The notes under the pieces are model-generated. The model was not told the DNA's origin and searched no databases. It saw only the letters and a program-made list of their open reading frames with translations. The position numbers and the translations under genes are program-made. From Aquila chrysaetos chrysaetos (Eukaryota; Chordata; Aves; Accipitriformes; Accipitridae), in assembly GCF_900496995.4 (NCBI RefSeq), contig NC_044024.1:11844698-11908697 (forward strand): a stretch of 64,000 nucleotides of DNA, written 5' to 3'. Shown here piece by piece: positions 1 to 15,100 of the stretch (the first letter of the stretch is position 1; each line of letters opens with the position of its first letter).

Positions 1-24
1 AGTCTCAGCTGAGAGTCTGAAAAG

Positions 25-3000
25 ATGCAGCGAAGACAGAGTTTTAAGACCCAAAAGCAGCCTCTGCAAGTTCACCATAAAAATCAAACTGATCTCTCTG
101 CATGGCGAAAAGGAGGGAGAATTGACCCTGAAAAAAATGTCCAGAATCATCAATCTCCTAACAATCAGAAAAATGACAGCAAGCAAGGCTCCCTTGAGCA
201 AGCTTTGAGCTACTTTGAGAAAGGTAAGAGCAGTTTTAAGGTTAGCTACCAAGTACTGAAAAAATAACTGAATTCTTAATAACAACAATAATAAAAAAAT
301 ATAATTTTACCTGCTGTTTTCCCTCTTCAGTGCCTGAGGTTTGTAATATTTCTTTAATGTCTTAAAAGGTTTTCCCCTTTCTGTTACTATGTAAAGAACC
401 CAACAAAAAGGAATATATGTAGGGACAGTTCAGAGGAGTTTAAAATAGTTCGTTTTCAGTTCAGAAGTTGTTTCATCCTTGTGTTGTCTTTTTTTTTTTT
501 CTTTTTTCCCCTAGTTCAAGACCGAGTTTCACTGAAAAAGAACAGTGTTCTGCAGAAACACTTGACTACTGTGGAAAGCATTGGCCTGCAAAGTGGGTTA
601 CCCCCTGAAGCATTTGATGTATTGCTAAACGTGGCACTCAGTGGCAAACTTGGTAAAATGTTTATATACTGCTAGTGTGTCTTCTGTGAATGTCTTTCCC
701 CTCTAATCAAACCTGTTTGAGATAATGTGTTTATGGTGACTGTATTTTTAGGTACTTTAGTGTAAAATTAATCTTTCTGGCATGCTTTGGTGTAATTTCT
801 GAGTTCATGCTAAAATAACCTCAGGTTTTGCTACAAGGGAGTGATATCTGGAAAAATATTATGGTTTGTTACAAATATTTTTTGAAAAGCTTATTTCCTT
901 TGTTCGTAATTGCAGGTCTCTGAAAGGCTTAAAGTATGTCCTTAGTAACCATTGTGTCTTTGCCTTGTTGTAACTGTGTGGGTTTCTTTTCCCCAAGATC
1001 AAAATAATTGAACAAACCGACATAGTTGTATTACTGAAACTTGCTAAAAGTAAAATGTCATCCTAACAATCAATTGAGCAATGTCAGTGCAGCTCTCATG
1101 CTGCTTTCTTAGAAATGGTGGCCACTGTTTATACTTCTAAATAATTAAATACTCAATGAAAAAACCCCCTAAACTTTCCCCTCCCTCCAACCCAAGAGGA
1201 GCACACAAGATTCTTTCCCCATTATGCAAGTGGTTTAGTGCTTTTCTTGATTTAAAATTACTAGCTTATCTCCAGAACACTAATCTGCTGATGTTTGGCT
1301 GACACTCATACTCATTTGCTGAAGGAATTGATCGTTTAATGTTACCAGCAATTTGTGTTACTTTTGGTTGTCTTGCCAAGAGTTTAAAGGCTATTTCAAT
1401 ACTAAAATACTCAATATTCCATTTTCTTTCTTTAAGCTGGAAAGAAATATTTGTCATCGTTTTTTGAGGTATAGGTAAGTCCCTACTAGATTGCTGTGCA
1501 CTTTTACTTCAAGCAATGAACCTCTGAATAATCTTGTCCGTAGGGAATTTTGACCTAAGCTGCAAAACCATGTCAAAGAACCTGATACATGGGCACCGTC
1601 TTATTTTAAATTGTTTGTTTTCCAGCTGATACAGTGAATACTCGCTTACTGAAGAGCCTGCTTCCAGCCTCAGTAATACCAGAAACTTCAGTGGTTTCAT
1701 CTGTATCTTGGCTCTGTGTCAGCAAATGCTCAGGCAACATCCAGGTAACTTAGTAAATGTTTATAGTAGTTATTGCTTCTGCACAGGAATGATGAGGACA
1801 CATTATTTTCAGGAAGAAAAAATCCTTAGGTTTTAATGTACGAGGTTCTTACATAAGATACTGTCATTTAAAAAAATTGGCAGAGACGCCCATTGCTGGA
1901 ACACAGTGGGAACTGAGGAACACTTTTTAAGTGTGAGTTGGAAATTTGCACAGTTCCTCCTTGTCTTGTATCTCTGAATTCCTTAGGAATGGTTTCCCCA
2001 CCAACATTTCTGTGAAATACTTCAGCTATGTGAGGCATTCCTCACCAACTTCAGCAAGGTATTCCTTAGGTTCTGTGTACCTTGGCCATGGCATACATGA
2101 TGACATGACAATGTTAGCAAAACAGTCTTTTTTGTCTTCATGTAGTCTGCTCAAAGGTTTACATCATAGCATCATTTAGGTTGGAAAAGACTTTTAACAT
2201 TGAGTCTAACCGTAAACCTAATGCTGCCAAGTCCACCACTAAACCATGTCCCAAAGTGCCACATCTACACATCTTTTAAATACCTCCAGGGATGGTGACT
2301 CAACCACTTCTCTGGGCAGCCTGTTCCAATGCTTTAACCCTTACAGTGAAGAAATTTTTCCTAGTGTTCCATCTAAACCTACCCTGGTGCAACTTGAGGC
2401 CATTTCCTCTTGTCCTATCACTTGCTACTTGGGAGAAGAGACCAACACCAACCTTGCTACATCCTCCTTTCAGGCAGTTGTAGAGAGCGACAAGGTCTCC
2501 TGTGAGCCTCCTTTTCTCCAGACTAAACAACCACAGTTCCCTCAGCCACTCCTCATAAGACTTGTGCTCTAGACCCTTCACCAGCTTTGTTGCTCTTCTT
2601 TGGACATGCTCCAGCACCTCACTGTCTTTCTTGTAGTGAGGGGCCCTCTGATCATATCTTAAGGGTTAGCACATGTTCAGAACTGAGCTGCTTTTTCCAT
2701 TCTGATATGGCAGTTGATGCTCTTGGCGGGCTTTCTTCCACAGCTGAATTATCCCTGTACTGTTCATCTGTAGCTATCTGGTCGTCCTTGAGAGTGGCAT
2801 GTATCCTTCATGATTGTGTCTCTTAAACTGTCTAGTGACTAGTCTGTCTTGCTTTTGCCCATCACTTAATGTAATATGGCTTCTTTCCTTCCTGCAGCTG
2901 CTTTTTTTAAGATGGCTGATCGCGGTGTTTGACTTCATTGATCACAAGGAACAACTTCATGCCCTCTATGGTTTCTTCTTTTCCTTCCTGCAAGATGAGA

Positions 3001-3130
3001 AAATGGTAAGGAGAGCTGAAGAATATATGGAATTGACAAAATAAACCTAAATGTTCATAAGTAGTATGCATATTAATGCTAGAGTTAGTCTGGAGTAGCT
3101 GTTGGTTAGAGACCATTTTCTGATGGCTGG

Positions 3131-3164
<34 letters not shown>

Positions 3165-6100
3165 ATTCTAAGATTGCTGGATAATTTAGATTCAGAAACA
3201 GGGAAGTACTGTAGGATTGTTTTAGTTTCAGTGCTGTGGTCTGGTTGTTTAAGCATGTTTCCAAGGATTGCTATTCTGCATCACAAACAGAGTGACAGTA
3301 TATTCTGTCTAAATTCCAGAGAGTGACTATGATGCTGCAGTCTCTGGGATTGCCTTTGATGTCAGACATCAGCAGGTCAAGTCTCCCATTCCTGGGGAGA
3401 AACTGACTTGCATACCTTGGGCAAAAAGAAAAAAAAACTTTTAGAGCAATGTTTATTTAAAGGTGAGGAACTCTAAATGGTGTTCTACTTAATTGATTTG
3501 AAATGTGGCTTAAATGAGAACAAGCAATCAGGAGATTTCTGCTATGGCAACTGTAAAATCCAGGTGCTGGAATATTGAAGTGTTTGGATTCAGTTCATAT
3601 TAAGATGATCTTGCCAGTCATGTTAGATGTGAAATTGTTAACATTCTTTCAGTTTAGGATGTTTTGTGGTTAACTTAAAGTTCCTGAAGTTCTGAGTTAT
3701 ACTTCTTGCAAAGTTTTTAATGGTTTTAGGTTAACATTAGTTATAATCTTTTCATAAAACTGGATTTAAGTTCTTACTGTTTAAAATAGCATTTTCAGGC
3801 ATGATGGGCCAATTGGAAATTGCACCAGAGTTGCTGTGAAACTAATCTAAGACCCTTACAGCCTCAACTGTAGTTAGAAGCTCTAATAAATTATTTCGAT
3901 TCAAAGGTGCCTTTCTTTTTTAAAATGTAATTGTACTTTCACTGCTGACTCCTGAAATATCTAGACCATGTTCCAAAAAACAAGATCCAAGCTCACTGAG
4001 TAGCTTGATTACTATGGGGACTGCTCATAGTGTAGATAATGTTTTTAAATAAAATTGACATGTGACATGTGAAAAAACATGCTACTTTCTAAGGGAAGCA
4101 AGGTGTGCTCTGCCCCAGTGGGGACACAGTGATGACTTAAGGCAGCCAACTGAATGAAACTGTTAGCTTGTGAAGCCTGTATGTTGCTTTTAGTGTATCC
4201 TGGTTAGCAGTCTGCACCAGCAGGATAGTTCATTGCTGCCTTTTCTTTGCAGTGCCCCTACGTCTGCCACTTGCTTTACCTGCTGACCAGGAAAGAAACT
4301 GGTGAGTATATCCAATTGTATGAGATGGAATACCATTTTATTTCTTATTCTGTTTGCTGGCACTGCCTTTTCTTCCAAAGGAGCTAATGCAATGACTAGC
4401 CAATATATTGCTTTTAAGGTAAGGGAGCATGAGTGGTAGTTCAGCCTGATTTGTGTAACACTTTCTGAATAGGAAACCTGTCTGCTAGCCTAGAAATAAG
4501 ACTGATTGGTTCTGCTCTTTGCCATGACTTTCTATAATAAAAGTGATGTTGCATTTTTGCTTAAATATCTGATCCAGTGCTTTTTAAATCCATTATGTTC
4601 TTGATTGTGTTTCCAGTCAAGCCTTTCCGGATTAGGAGACTGCTTGACCTCCAAGCAAAAATGGTGAGTTTATTTCAAATCTTGTAGAGTTTGAACTGTG
4701 GTTAATAATGCAGTTTGTAAGACTAATGTCCTTACAGGATGGAGAAGAGTGGTTAGTGTCTCAGGACAGGGTTAGACTTGGAATTGTAGGTTGTAGTTGT
4801 TGTAGCAGCAGGGCTTGTCCATCTTGCATGTGCATCGTTAATTTTCATTTGTGTTTTATGAGCCCATGGAAATGACATGCACAAAGCTATACGTTTTATG
4901 ACTAGGTGTGGTAAAATCTCTGAAGCAAGGGGCAGCTTCATTTATCTATTACCATCGTTAATTTTCTGTTCAACTTCCAAGTGGTATAAACAAATGACTG
5001 AGAAATACAAGATTGTAGAGGATCTTGCTTCCTTTTTTGTAAGAAAAAACTGTATTATCACAACATGTTTTTGGAGCATTTAGACAGCAGAAGACTATTT
5101 TTCATAGTTTTGATTGTTAAACTTTTTATTAGAGTTATGACTACAGAAAGTTCTTTCTTCAATCCCCTTCCTATGGTATTTCATTTACATGGTTTCTGTT
5201 CTGCCTTTCATTTTCAGTTGTTCATCTATGGTTACTTACTGGCATGTAGCTTTAGAAAGCTTTTAGTAGTCACTGGGGTTTTTTTGCTTCTAGAATACAG
5301 TATTCAGTTTCTAGAATACAGTATTCAGTTTCTAGAATACAGTATTCAGTTTCTATATAAAAACATACCCCACATGTTTTACCTCTTGTTCTGCTATTTG
5401 ACAGGGAATGCAGTCTCATCTGCAGGCTCTACTATCACTTTACAAACTCTACTGTCCTGAGCTGGTGACCATAACCCTTCCTGGGAAAATGAAGGTAAGA
5501 ATTAGATTTCATCTACTTGGAACCAGTACTTATGACAGTATTTGTACTGAGCTTTCCACTTAAGCTATAATACAATTTAGTGGTGAAGATTAATTCTATT
5601 TCCTCTTTTCACTGAGTAATATCAGGTTTAGATGAGGAGTCCTGGCCTTGGGTTTTGTTCCCTTTTCAGCACAAGGAGATGATTTGAAATGGAATGGCAT
5701 GTACCTTTTTCCTTTTGAGGATTACTTTAATCCTCCTTTTGGTGTTCTTGCTGGTTTTGACTTGTTTCACACAGTGTTAAGTTATTAAGGAAACAAACTG
5801 TCTTAATTGTACAAGGCACTGACCAATTTGCTGACTTTCTCAAGTACAAATAACAATGGAGAACAGTAAGTAACTTCCTACTTGGAAAGTCTATGTCACA
5901 GGAAAGAGAAAAAAGTGGGGAAAAAAATGTGGTAAGCTGATTTGTCAGAGCCTCAAGGTAACAGCGAAAAATATGACTCTTGTTTTAGAAAGGCCTATGT
6001 GTACGATTAGCCCCTTGACCAAGTAGAATATACATAGCAGAAACTGAATATATAACAGAAAATAGGAGCAGGTGAGACCTAAATTCTGCAACAAATTTTC

Positions 6101-9100
6101 TTTTGGTACTTCAATGGGATAGACTTAGGGTTTGGTTTTTTGGGGTTTTTTTGTTTTGTTTTGTTTTTTTAGAAGAGACATTTAATTTATAAGTAGGCAA
6201 GTTCTGTTTGTATAAAAGAATTTGTTTTATTTCAATCTGCTTATGTACTTATATTGCTCTATAAATTTATACTTTGCATTGTGTTGCACAGTCATGTGTT
6301 GGAGAATTTATATTTTTTTGGCATGCACAGAAGTAAATAACTAGCAACTAAAACCCAAATACATCTTCAGCTGTTTTTATGAACATGCTGTGTTAACTTG
6401 TATAATAAAAGCTTGATTACCTAGGCCCAAACCAGTCTGATACTTTTGTGATGATTTGGCATTTGATTAGGATTTAAAGACTGATTGCAACTGAAGTGGC
6501 AAAAAATAAGTTTTGTACAGAAAAGGTGTTGGGTTCATTTTTCCAGTTTTCTTTTTAGCTGTAGTATCCACATTAATTTGAGGATTCAATTACTCGTTGA
6601 ATTGTTCTGTTTGGTGGATATCACTGATGCTGAATTCGGGAAGCTTTCCTAGTAACTTGCATAAGCATACCTTGGTTATGCTTTATTTTAATGTATGCTT
6701 GAGATTTATGCTATGAATTGATTGATCTGAATGAGGATTATAAATCAGAAGTGCTGGACATATCTTCTGAAAAAGGGAACATTATTTCAGGAGGAAATAA
6801 AAGTGTAACTGTTGAACTACAGTCAAAAGGTAGTGAAACTGAGGAACAACGAGAGTTCTGTGCTGTGAAAACCTAGCCTCTTGGTCTGTCAAACAGAGTT
6901 GAGTGTATTTACATCACTGTGGTGATGTTTATCAGAATAGAAAGTGATCTTTCTGTCATTTTGTCTTAGTTTGGCTTCTTGCATAGATGTCTGATTTATG
7001 TTTTCAGACTTACTTCAAGAATTCAGAGGGCCCATGGAAAGCAGGAATCAACACAGTAAGGCGAAGAAACCAGGAAAACTCTCCAGTGTTCCAACCACTG
7101 TTTTTAGGCACAGCCCAACCTCAGTCACGAAAAAGGGTAGGTTATGGGCCTGAGGTAGACCCTAAAAAGGTGCAAGGCAGCTGTTTTCATAATGAATATT
7201 GCCAAATAATGGGAGTCAGGCTTTATTGCAGCACTGGGGAGGGTGGAGTAGCTATACAGAAATGCAGCATTTCCATTATAATGAAAGCCTGGATACCATT
7301 TTTGCAAAATAGGGTCTTTATGGGAACACTGGTCACAAGTGCACTTGATTGCATTGGAAACCAAGTCATTGTTATTCATTTGTATTTCTTTTCTACAGAA
7401 ATGGAATACCCAGTTGATTATACCTGCGAGCAGTACAAACACAAATAATTTAGAAGAGGACAAGAAAAAGAACCGTGTTGATTTGTACAGTATGAGTGAG
7501 TCTTTTCGAGTGGAGCAGCTGCAGACCTTTTCTCAGCTCCTACAAAATATCCACCATCTAGAAGTGAGTTTCAGGAAGGTCTTGGTAGGCTCACTGAACG
7601 TTTTGAGAGATCAAAGGATATTCCTCTATGCCCTGTTTATATGTGAATAGTGTGTGGGCTACCTAGTTCTAACAGAGCATCTAGTCCTACCTGAGGGTGA
7701 TGAATGAGTCCTGGAGATGGTCTTGTTGCTGGTGAAAGGATTGGACAACTCTGACAGAATGAGATTCTCTGGCAGTTTGCTGATGTAAATACTGAATAAC
7801 TCTTTTTTTCTTGATTTCTCTTGCAGTTTCCTTCCCAGATGGGTTCAGTGCTAACAAACCCTTTATTGCTTCACTACATGAATTGCATCAAAGATGAATC
7901 TATTTACCTGAGGCTCTACTATTGGATGGGCCAGACTCTTCAGGAAGGTAGGAACTTAGTATTAACTTGCATGGTAGGGAGGTAAAGGATGTCTGAAGCT
8001 TCACACCTTTCAACAATGGTACTTTGCTATTCAGATTTATAGTGATAATATATAGTGTTAAAACAGCTACTGGAGGAGAACTGAATTTTGTTTCTGATTG
8101 TGCTTATTCTTGCTGTGCTTATATTCAAATACAGTATTCTCTCCTGTTTAGAATGCACCTGGTGTGCCCTTGATAATAACCAAGATGAAGAAGAATTCAA
8201 GGACTTCCTGGAAACTGTCTACAAGACTGAGTGTTTCTTGCAGGTAAGTGCCTGTTTTGTGGAAGCCAAGGGTTTCATGAAGTCTTCCCTTAAAATACTT
8301 TTGGGACTTACCTGTTTCCTGTAGTATCTCTGAGAAGTGACAGTGTCCTAAGTAATAAAAATACATATTCCTATAGCGAGTCAATATTCTAGGGATGGCC
8401 TTGTTTTCTGCAGGAAACATAATTTGAGAATGACATTGAGAATGATAATTTGAATGTCCTGGTGAATTGTATGGCAGGAAGGAGGTGTAAGCCTGTTTCT
8501 CCAGGGTGCAGTGAGCATGGCAAGGTGCAGGCATACGAGATGAGTTTTTGAGTGTTCGTTTTCTGCTTTGTAGGAGGGATTTTCTTCATGTGAAGAGTTC
8601 CTGTATAAGAGCCTTCCTCTCTGGGATGGCTTCTGCTGCCGATCACAAATCCTCAGACTTGTGAGTTGGATCCCCCTTGGCAGCTTCTCTGGTATGTGTT
8701 GCAGATCCTTTGGGTGAGGCTGGACAGTGTCTGATCTTGGGGGACAGAATTTGTGCACAGATAGCATAATGCTTTCTCAATTCTTTCAGAAATAAAGTCA
8801 CATCTCTATGATCCCCTGGCACAGTTCTTTTTCACATCGTCCCTTTACTTTAAGGTAATTTAAGTGAGTACAGTTGCTGTTTACTTCTAGTTGATATTGC
8901 TATCTGCACTTGTATCAGTTGTAGCAGTCTGAGGGATTGTATAGGGGACTTCTTTTGGGGAAGTCTGTGTCCGAATGAGGGTAAAATATATACTTACAAC
9001 ATAACTTTTTTTGGAATTTGAGTGCCTTTAAGATTTTTTCGGAATTAAACTAGGGCACTGGAAAAAAGAACTGATAGTATACAGGACAATAGTTGATTTG

Positions 9101-12100
9101 TTTTACTGCAATTTTAACTCGGTATTTGAAACTCACATTCTCCAGGAAAAACTATGTAATGCATACATTCAGTTCAAGGGGACATGCAGTTATCTCACTG
9201 CTATTTGTGAGGTCCTGAGAAACTCTTGATACCTTTCCTTATATACATGTCAATTCTCATGGCACTTTTTGATTAGTATTATTCACTTACGTAAATTGTC
9301 GTCAACCTGTTTTCTTTTTGCCTCTTGCAGTGCAGTATTCTTGAGTGCCTGAAAGAGCTGTTGCAGAATTGGTTAAATTGGCACGTGATTCATCTGGATT
9401 CAGAGTCTGACTCTCAAGTCCATTCTTCGTAAGTTTGTCTGAAATGAATGCAATACAGTGTTCTGTGCATGGTTCACTAGTGTATTTAGATACATATTCT
9501 AGCCCTATTACCTAGCATAAAGACTGACTAGAAGGTTAATAATGCTGTAATGTTTCTACTGTGTATTGTAAGCTACCTTGTGAATCCTGTTCTTTCTTTA
9601 AAAGTATTTCTATTGACACTGAAAATTGAAATGTCCAGAAGTCAACATCCTTGTAACACTGACAGCTGGGTAATAATGTTGGTTACAATATGTTACTAGA
9701 TATATTGAAGAACAAATCCATGTTGCTGAACACTTAGTGGGGCAGAAGGATAAACTTCAACTTCTTTTTTACCACTTTTCCTTTTTACTGTTTGCAATAT
9801 TGTGTCATGTCATTGCTGCAGGAATACCACCCATTCTGAACTACTGAACGAGGTGGCTGAACTAATCCACTTTGTTGGATGGATCTCTACTGTTGCGTTG
9901 CGTTTGGAAAACAATCCTACTTTCTTGCTATACTTCATCCTGGATTTCTATGAGACAGTATGTATCCCATTAATTTTGGCTTTCAAAATCCCAATACTCT
10001 AATACAGTTTGTGTTTTTAAGCTAGGGCATGAAAACACCTTCCTTATTATAGCTTACAGAATTCTGTGAATAAATGCAAGAATGTTCCAAATACTTGGTA
10101 GATCTACAGCTGGTTGCTGCTGTTGCATCCACAGGCAGAACTAAATATGCTGCTAGAAAGTGGTTGCTCTTAAGTCAGAGGTGTACTGTGGAAGGGGAAG
10201 TAACAATATGGCATAACGTGCTTTTTTAATGCTAATTTATAGAAAACAATGTTCAGTTCAATTTTAAACAACATATCCTGATCTTTTTCCCTTAAATGTT
10301 CCCTTAAAAAATGAATTTTTTTCCCCAGTTTGTCCTGTAGACAAACTAAGCAGCAACAAATAGGCTTAAGCCTGTTCCCTATTTTCCTCACATCCTCTCT
10401 GTAGATGTGCTTACTGCCATGTGAACTCCAGCCATGCTGTTGTTGCTCCTACGATTTGGACAAAATTGTGAAGAGTTGAAAAAACAATGATAGTTCTGGA
10501 ATCTACTTGTAACTAAAATGTCCATTAAAAATGCACGAAACTAATGGACAATGACATTTGCATAAGACTGTGTTTAAAATAAATGCTCATTTTATGGGAA
10601 TATACAGAGAATCATGCACCCTTTGATGTATGATTTTTGGTGCTCTAGCAGACAACTAGGGTTTGAATTTTTTCTTGATGTTTTGCTTATGTATTCAGAA
10701 CTCTAGAGACTTCTAAAATCATGCAGTGGAGATATTAAGTAAAGAGTCTAGATTTCTGAAAATACCAGATATTCAGTTACATGCAAATATCTGCCTATAC
10801 GTTACATGGTATTAGCTGTACCGAAGGCAAGAGGAAAGGTGAAGGTCTGGCAAACAATCTTTAGTGAAAAGTCTGTTATAAGATTAGGAGTCCTAAAACA
10901 ATTGTTGTACCTAATTTAACAAAATGTAAAAAGTATCCATGTTCGGGATGGTGGGCTGTTACAGCTTAATTGTTTATGGTCTGAGCTGTAGTAACTAGAT
11001 TTGTATATTCTTAGACCACTACTCTTCTGAGAATGATGTGTACCTTCCTGAAGAGCATACCTTTGGGAATAGTTACTGTGGCTAAGCTACAGAAGAAGCA
11101 ATGTGTTAAGTTACAGCAATATTGCTTTCAATTATTTATCCATAATTTAAGACTGTCGTCATAGCTGAAGATCTTGTTAAATCTGCAGAAATTTTAAAAT
11201 GTCTTTTTTACTTAAACTCAACCTTAAATTCTAAACATGAGTCTGATAATAAACCCACGTTTTATGACCATATCATCTTCTCTTAGAGCAAAGCTTTATT
11301 GTGTGTTCATGCAATTCCAGCAAGGTCAAATAGAAAGATTTAATTTCCTAGCTGGAAGAGGTATATGGTCTGTTTGGCTTGCTGCTATCAGCAAACCGGG
11401 CTAGGAACAAGGTCAGGTCTAGTGCAATCCCAGCTACATATGTCAAAATGATATAAAAGATCAGAAAAAAATGGCTGCTGCTTTTTTACAGGGATCTGGG
11501 TAGATTTGACTCAGCAAGTAACCATGTCAAAACATATGGTATACCTAAATGGTTGAAACAGAGACCAAGATATGAACTGATGAATATGTCTCATACCAAG
11601 GAGGAAACAAATGGAATTGCTTCACCCTGGCCTTACCTCCTAGGTGAAGTTGATGGAGCTAGCTGGAATTGCAGTGTCATGCTCTCTTTTGCTTCAGGGT
11701 TTGTTAATGGTAGTAATAGTCTGCCTGGATTTGCTTTCATTCCTGCAGGCGTGTGACATGTATCTGAGGTACAATCTGCCTTTGTTGATAATGCCTCCTG
11801 CTGGAGTTTTCTACCCAGCACTTCTCAGCATGGATTCTGTCACCTTGAATCAGCTCTGCTACATTATGTACAGGTACTACAAATGGTGTGGGCTGTACGG
11901 ACTCCTTGTCTTCTCTTTCTATCTTTTGGAAATGAAATTACTTTGGTGTAAAATCTGAAATCTACTTTTTCTTACCATGCAAGGCAAAGGTGAAAGTTCC
12001 AGTTGTGTCCAGCTTTCATGATACAGGATTTTATAGCTGTAGTTCCTACTCTTCTTTTCAGTCTGTTATCCAAAATAGCAGGATTCTGACCTCTTTCCTA

Positions 12101-15100
12101 GTATTATTTCCATGTCTTTGGTATGTGAAGGAAGGAGTTCCCATATTGTTTTGCGAGAACTTAAGTCAGCCAGCTGGAATCACTGGTAGTTAACTATACA
12201 ACTTCTCACTCCTGTCCTTTGACCACTAAACTTGAGCTTTTCGTTAGAAATTCTGTAATGTGCTGAGTAGGAGGCACTTCTGCCACCTACAAACTCTGTG
12301 GGAATGTGGAACTGCCTTGTGCTGCCTGCAGGTCCGAAGACAGCACTGTTTAGTGCTCTGCAGGATCCACCAACATGGCTGCGGTGCTTGGCCTTGTTAG
12401 TTCCAGTGGTTGCATCTGAGAAGAAGAGTAGTCAATTGCTGACAGCTGGCACAGGGTTCTCCATGTGGCTTTTTCTCTAAGGAGTTTGCAGGGTAATTAA
12501 CATGACAGGATGGTCTCTGGGAAATAAGAGGAGCTAGTGCTTATTATATAGAACAACTGTCAAGTTGCGTTACTTTCAGTGGCTTCTGTTTCTCTGCTTA
12601 GTGAATGAAAGTCTCCCTTCTTAAAAACACACTGCATTTTTCTGCTGATTTTAAGGCTCTGTGTCAATTCTTGTGTATTGCCTTTATGAAGGTGACTGTC
12701 CCAGGCAAACCAGTCATGTTTTAGTCATTTAAGAGATGAATATTATCAGGTGTCTCCCTACTCTGCCTGGGAAGGGAGTTCTATGCTGATTGACAAAGTC
12801 CCTTTGAATTCTTTCTAATGTTTCTTTTTTACCAGTAAAGTTTGATGATCTCTCTCATGGAGGAAATAAGCTTTCTTCATACATTCCTCCAGCTTTTTTC
12901 AACACTGGTAGGTAGTAAAAATTTACAGGCCCTCAACTTTCTCTTTTGTTTGGTTTTTTTCAGGTATCGAACCAACTTGGTGGCTGCAAAAGAAAATGAG
13001 CTGAGTAAAAAGGTATTGTGGACAAATCTGCTATGTGCTAGAATGGACCTTATCAAGGGGTTGGGTTGAATGGAGGGGAGGTGCTTTGATGGCATTCTTT
13101 TAAGGATTGGAGGGAGCACACAACTGCTTTGAGGATGCTATTTATTGATTTGTTTTCTTGCCCCTCAGGAAATGGTGCAATTCAGGTTCAGTAACCAGAC
13201 ATACCAAGAGTACAACCAGTACATAACAGCTATGGTGGGTTGTCTGTGGACATCCAGTGTATTCCAGAAGGATATTCACCCTCAAGGTCTTCGTATGGAT
13301 GATGAACTGCTGAAGAAAACCGCAGTGCAGGAATTCAAAAACAGTTTTAACATTGTCTACCACCCAGCCATGATGGGCTATGCTGTCCTCTTCCTGCAGC
13401 AGGTAATGGTATAGGCCAACATTTAGGCCTTTGGCATCACCAGTTGTTCTGGCTTGACAGTTTCTGTAGAGAAGTGTCTCTCGGTGTACTGGCTGATTTG
13501 TAGAGTCAACTGATCTTTCAGAAGCTGGTATGGCATTCTGTGTTTGTGTCAAATCAGTGGCACAATTTGAATAGTCTTTGTTGGCATGGTATGAAAGCAT
13601 GAATGTAACAGTTTTAGATGTGAATTTGTGCTTATGATCATTTTGAGGATAGAACTAAAATAGCAAAATAATTAAATAAATTACTAATTCAGTAAAAGCT
13701 TTGCAATAGTGCATCCTGCCCCACAAAATATGGAGCGTGACCTAAACTTTTAAACTCCAGCGAGTCGAGAAATATGTAGTTAAATTGTATACAGGTGCGC
13801 ATGGTAACAGTGCTTTCTGGCTCTTGCAGTAGCTTTTGAGAATCGCTTATTAAAAAAGAAATACAAGTAGCTACTTCAAGTACAGAAGTAAGATAATATG
13901 GTGCTCTCTTGTATTGTCTGATACAAGTTCTGCTAGAAGTCATCCTGAATTCTGGGTGCCATCATATATTCAATGCAGCTACTGAATGGTGAAGGGAGCA
14001 GCTTGCCAGAGTTGCTATTGTTCTGAGATGTGCACGCTGCTCTAAAAACCGAGGTTTTGTAGGGGGTGCACAAAGATGCCGTTTTGTTGCGATGAACACT
14101 GGTAGACTGAAGGTGTGCGTAGGTGTGGCTCCTGGAATGAAGCAAGGGAAACTTGAGGTTAAAGTTGAAGCAAAGAATGCTGGTTAGGAAGACTTCATAA
14201 ATTTTACTTCCTTTATAATACTCAGTGTCCTGAATCTAGGTAGTTTGTCTCTTACTGCTGTTTAAACCCAAGTTTTGTCTTTGCCAGAGGCGGCTATTTT
14301 ATTTTTGTTGTATACAACTTCTTTTCCTTGGTCTTTCTCCTGTTCTAGCAGGATTAGTTTTTCATATCTTTTGTCTAGATCCTTTCTGTTCTGAGGCTTC
14401 CGGATTCTTCTTTGTAGCTCTTGCAAGTAAAAAAAGCAACCCCAAAAACCTAAACAAACAAACCAACACCAAACAACCGAAAAAACAACCCAAAACCTTC
14501 TGGTGGAGAATTTTTGCATTCTTCCTACTGCAGAACCAAGAAAGATTTTGTTTAGCAGCTATCATAGTAGATACGTAGTTGCAGTGCCATCTTTTCTTAA
14601 ACACTTCAGTGCTGAGCACCAGAGGGCACTGCTCTGCAGCACACTCAAAGAACACAAGCAATAATCTAAATGTCAATAGGTTCTCTCCTCTTGCTCTTTC
14701 TCATTGTTGGGAATTAAGTATTTAATGTTTTGAAGGGGTAGCTTTTACACTGTAGAGAGACAATGGTTAAAGATACTTATCAATATTCTCTGTTGCTATC
14801 CAGTAATACTGCAGCACAGGGCAAGAGGGTCTCCACATTACCTTGCCACTTACGGACACAGTATGATGCTGGAAGCCCATTCTGAAGCATGATTAAAAAA
14901 CTGAATTTCTTTGCACACCTGCAATTCCTGATTTAAGAGGGGACTAAGCAGAGGCCCAGCAACTCTGGACATACTCTTTATCTGACTTGATACTGTTTTT
15001 ATTCCTCTCCTTAAGGCTTGGCCAGATGATACCACCTTCAACTTCAGCTTAATTAAGGTAAGATTTCTTGTTTTAGTGAAGTGAAAACAAGCGATTTTCA

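Noticed and set aside
3047-3326. ORFs with poly-Lys or poly-Phe around 3.1 kb
   Set aside because: Products of the T31 homopolymer in a CENPI intron.
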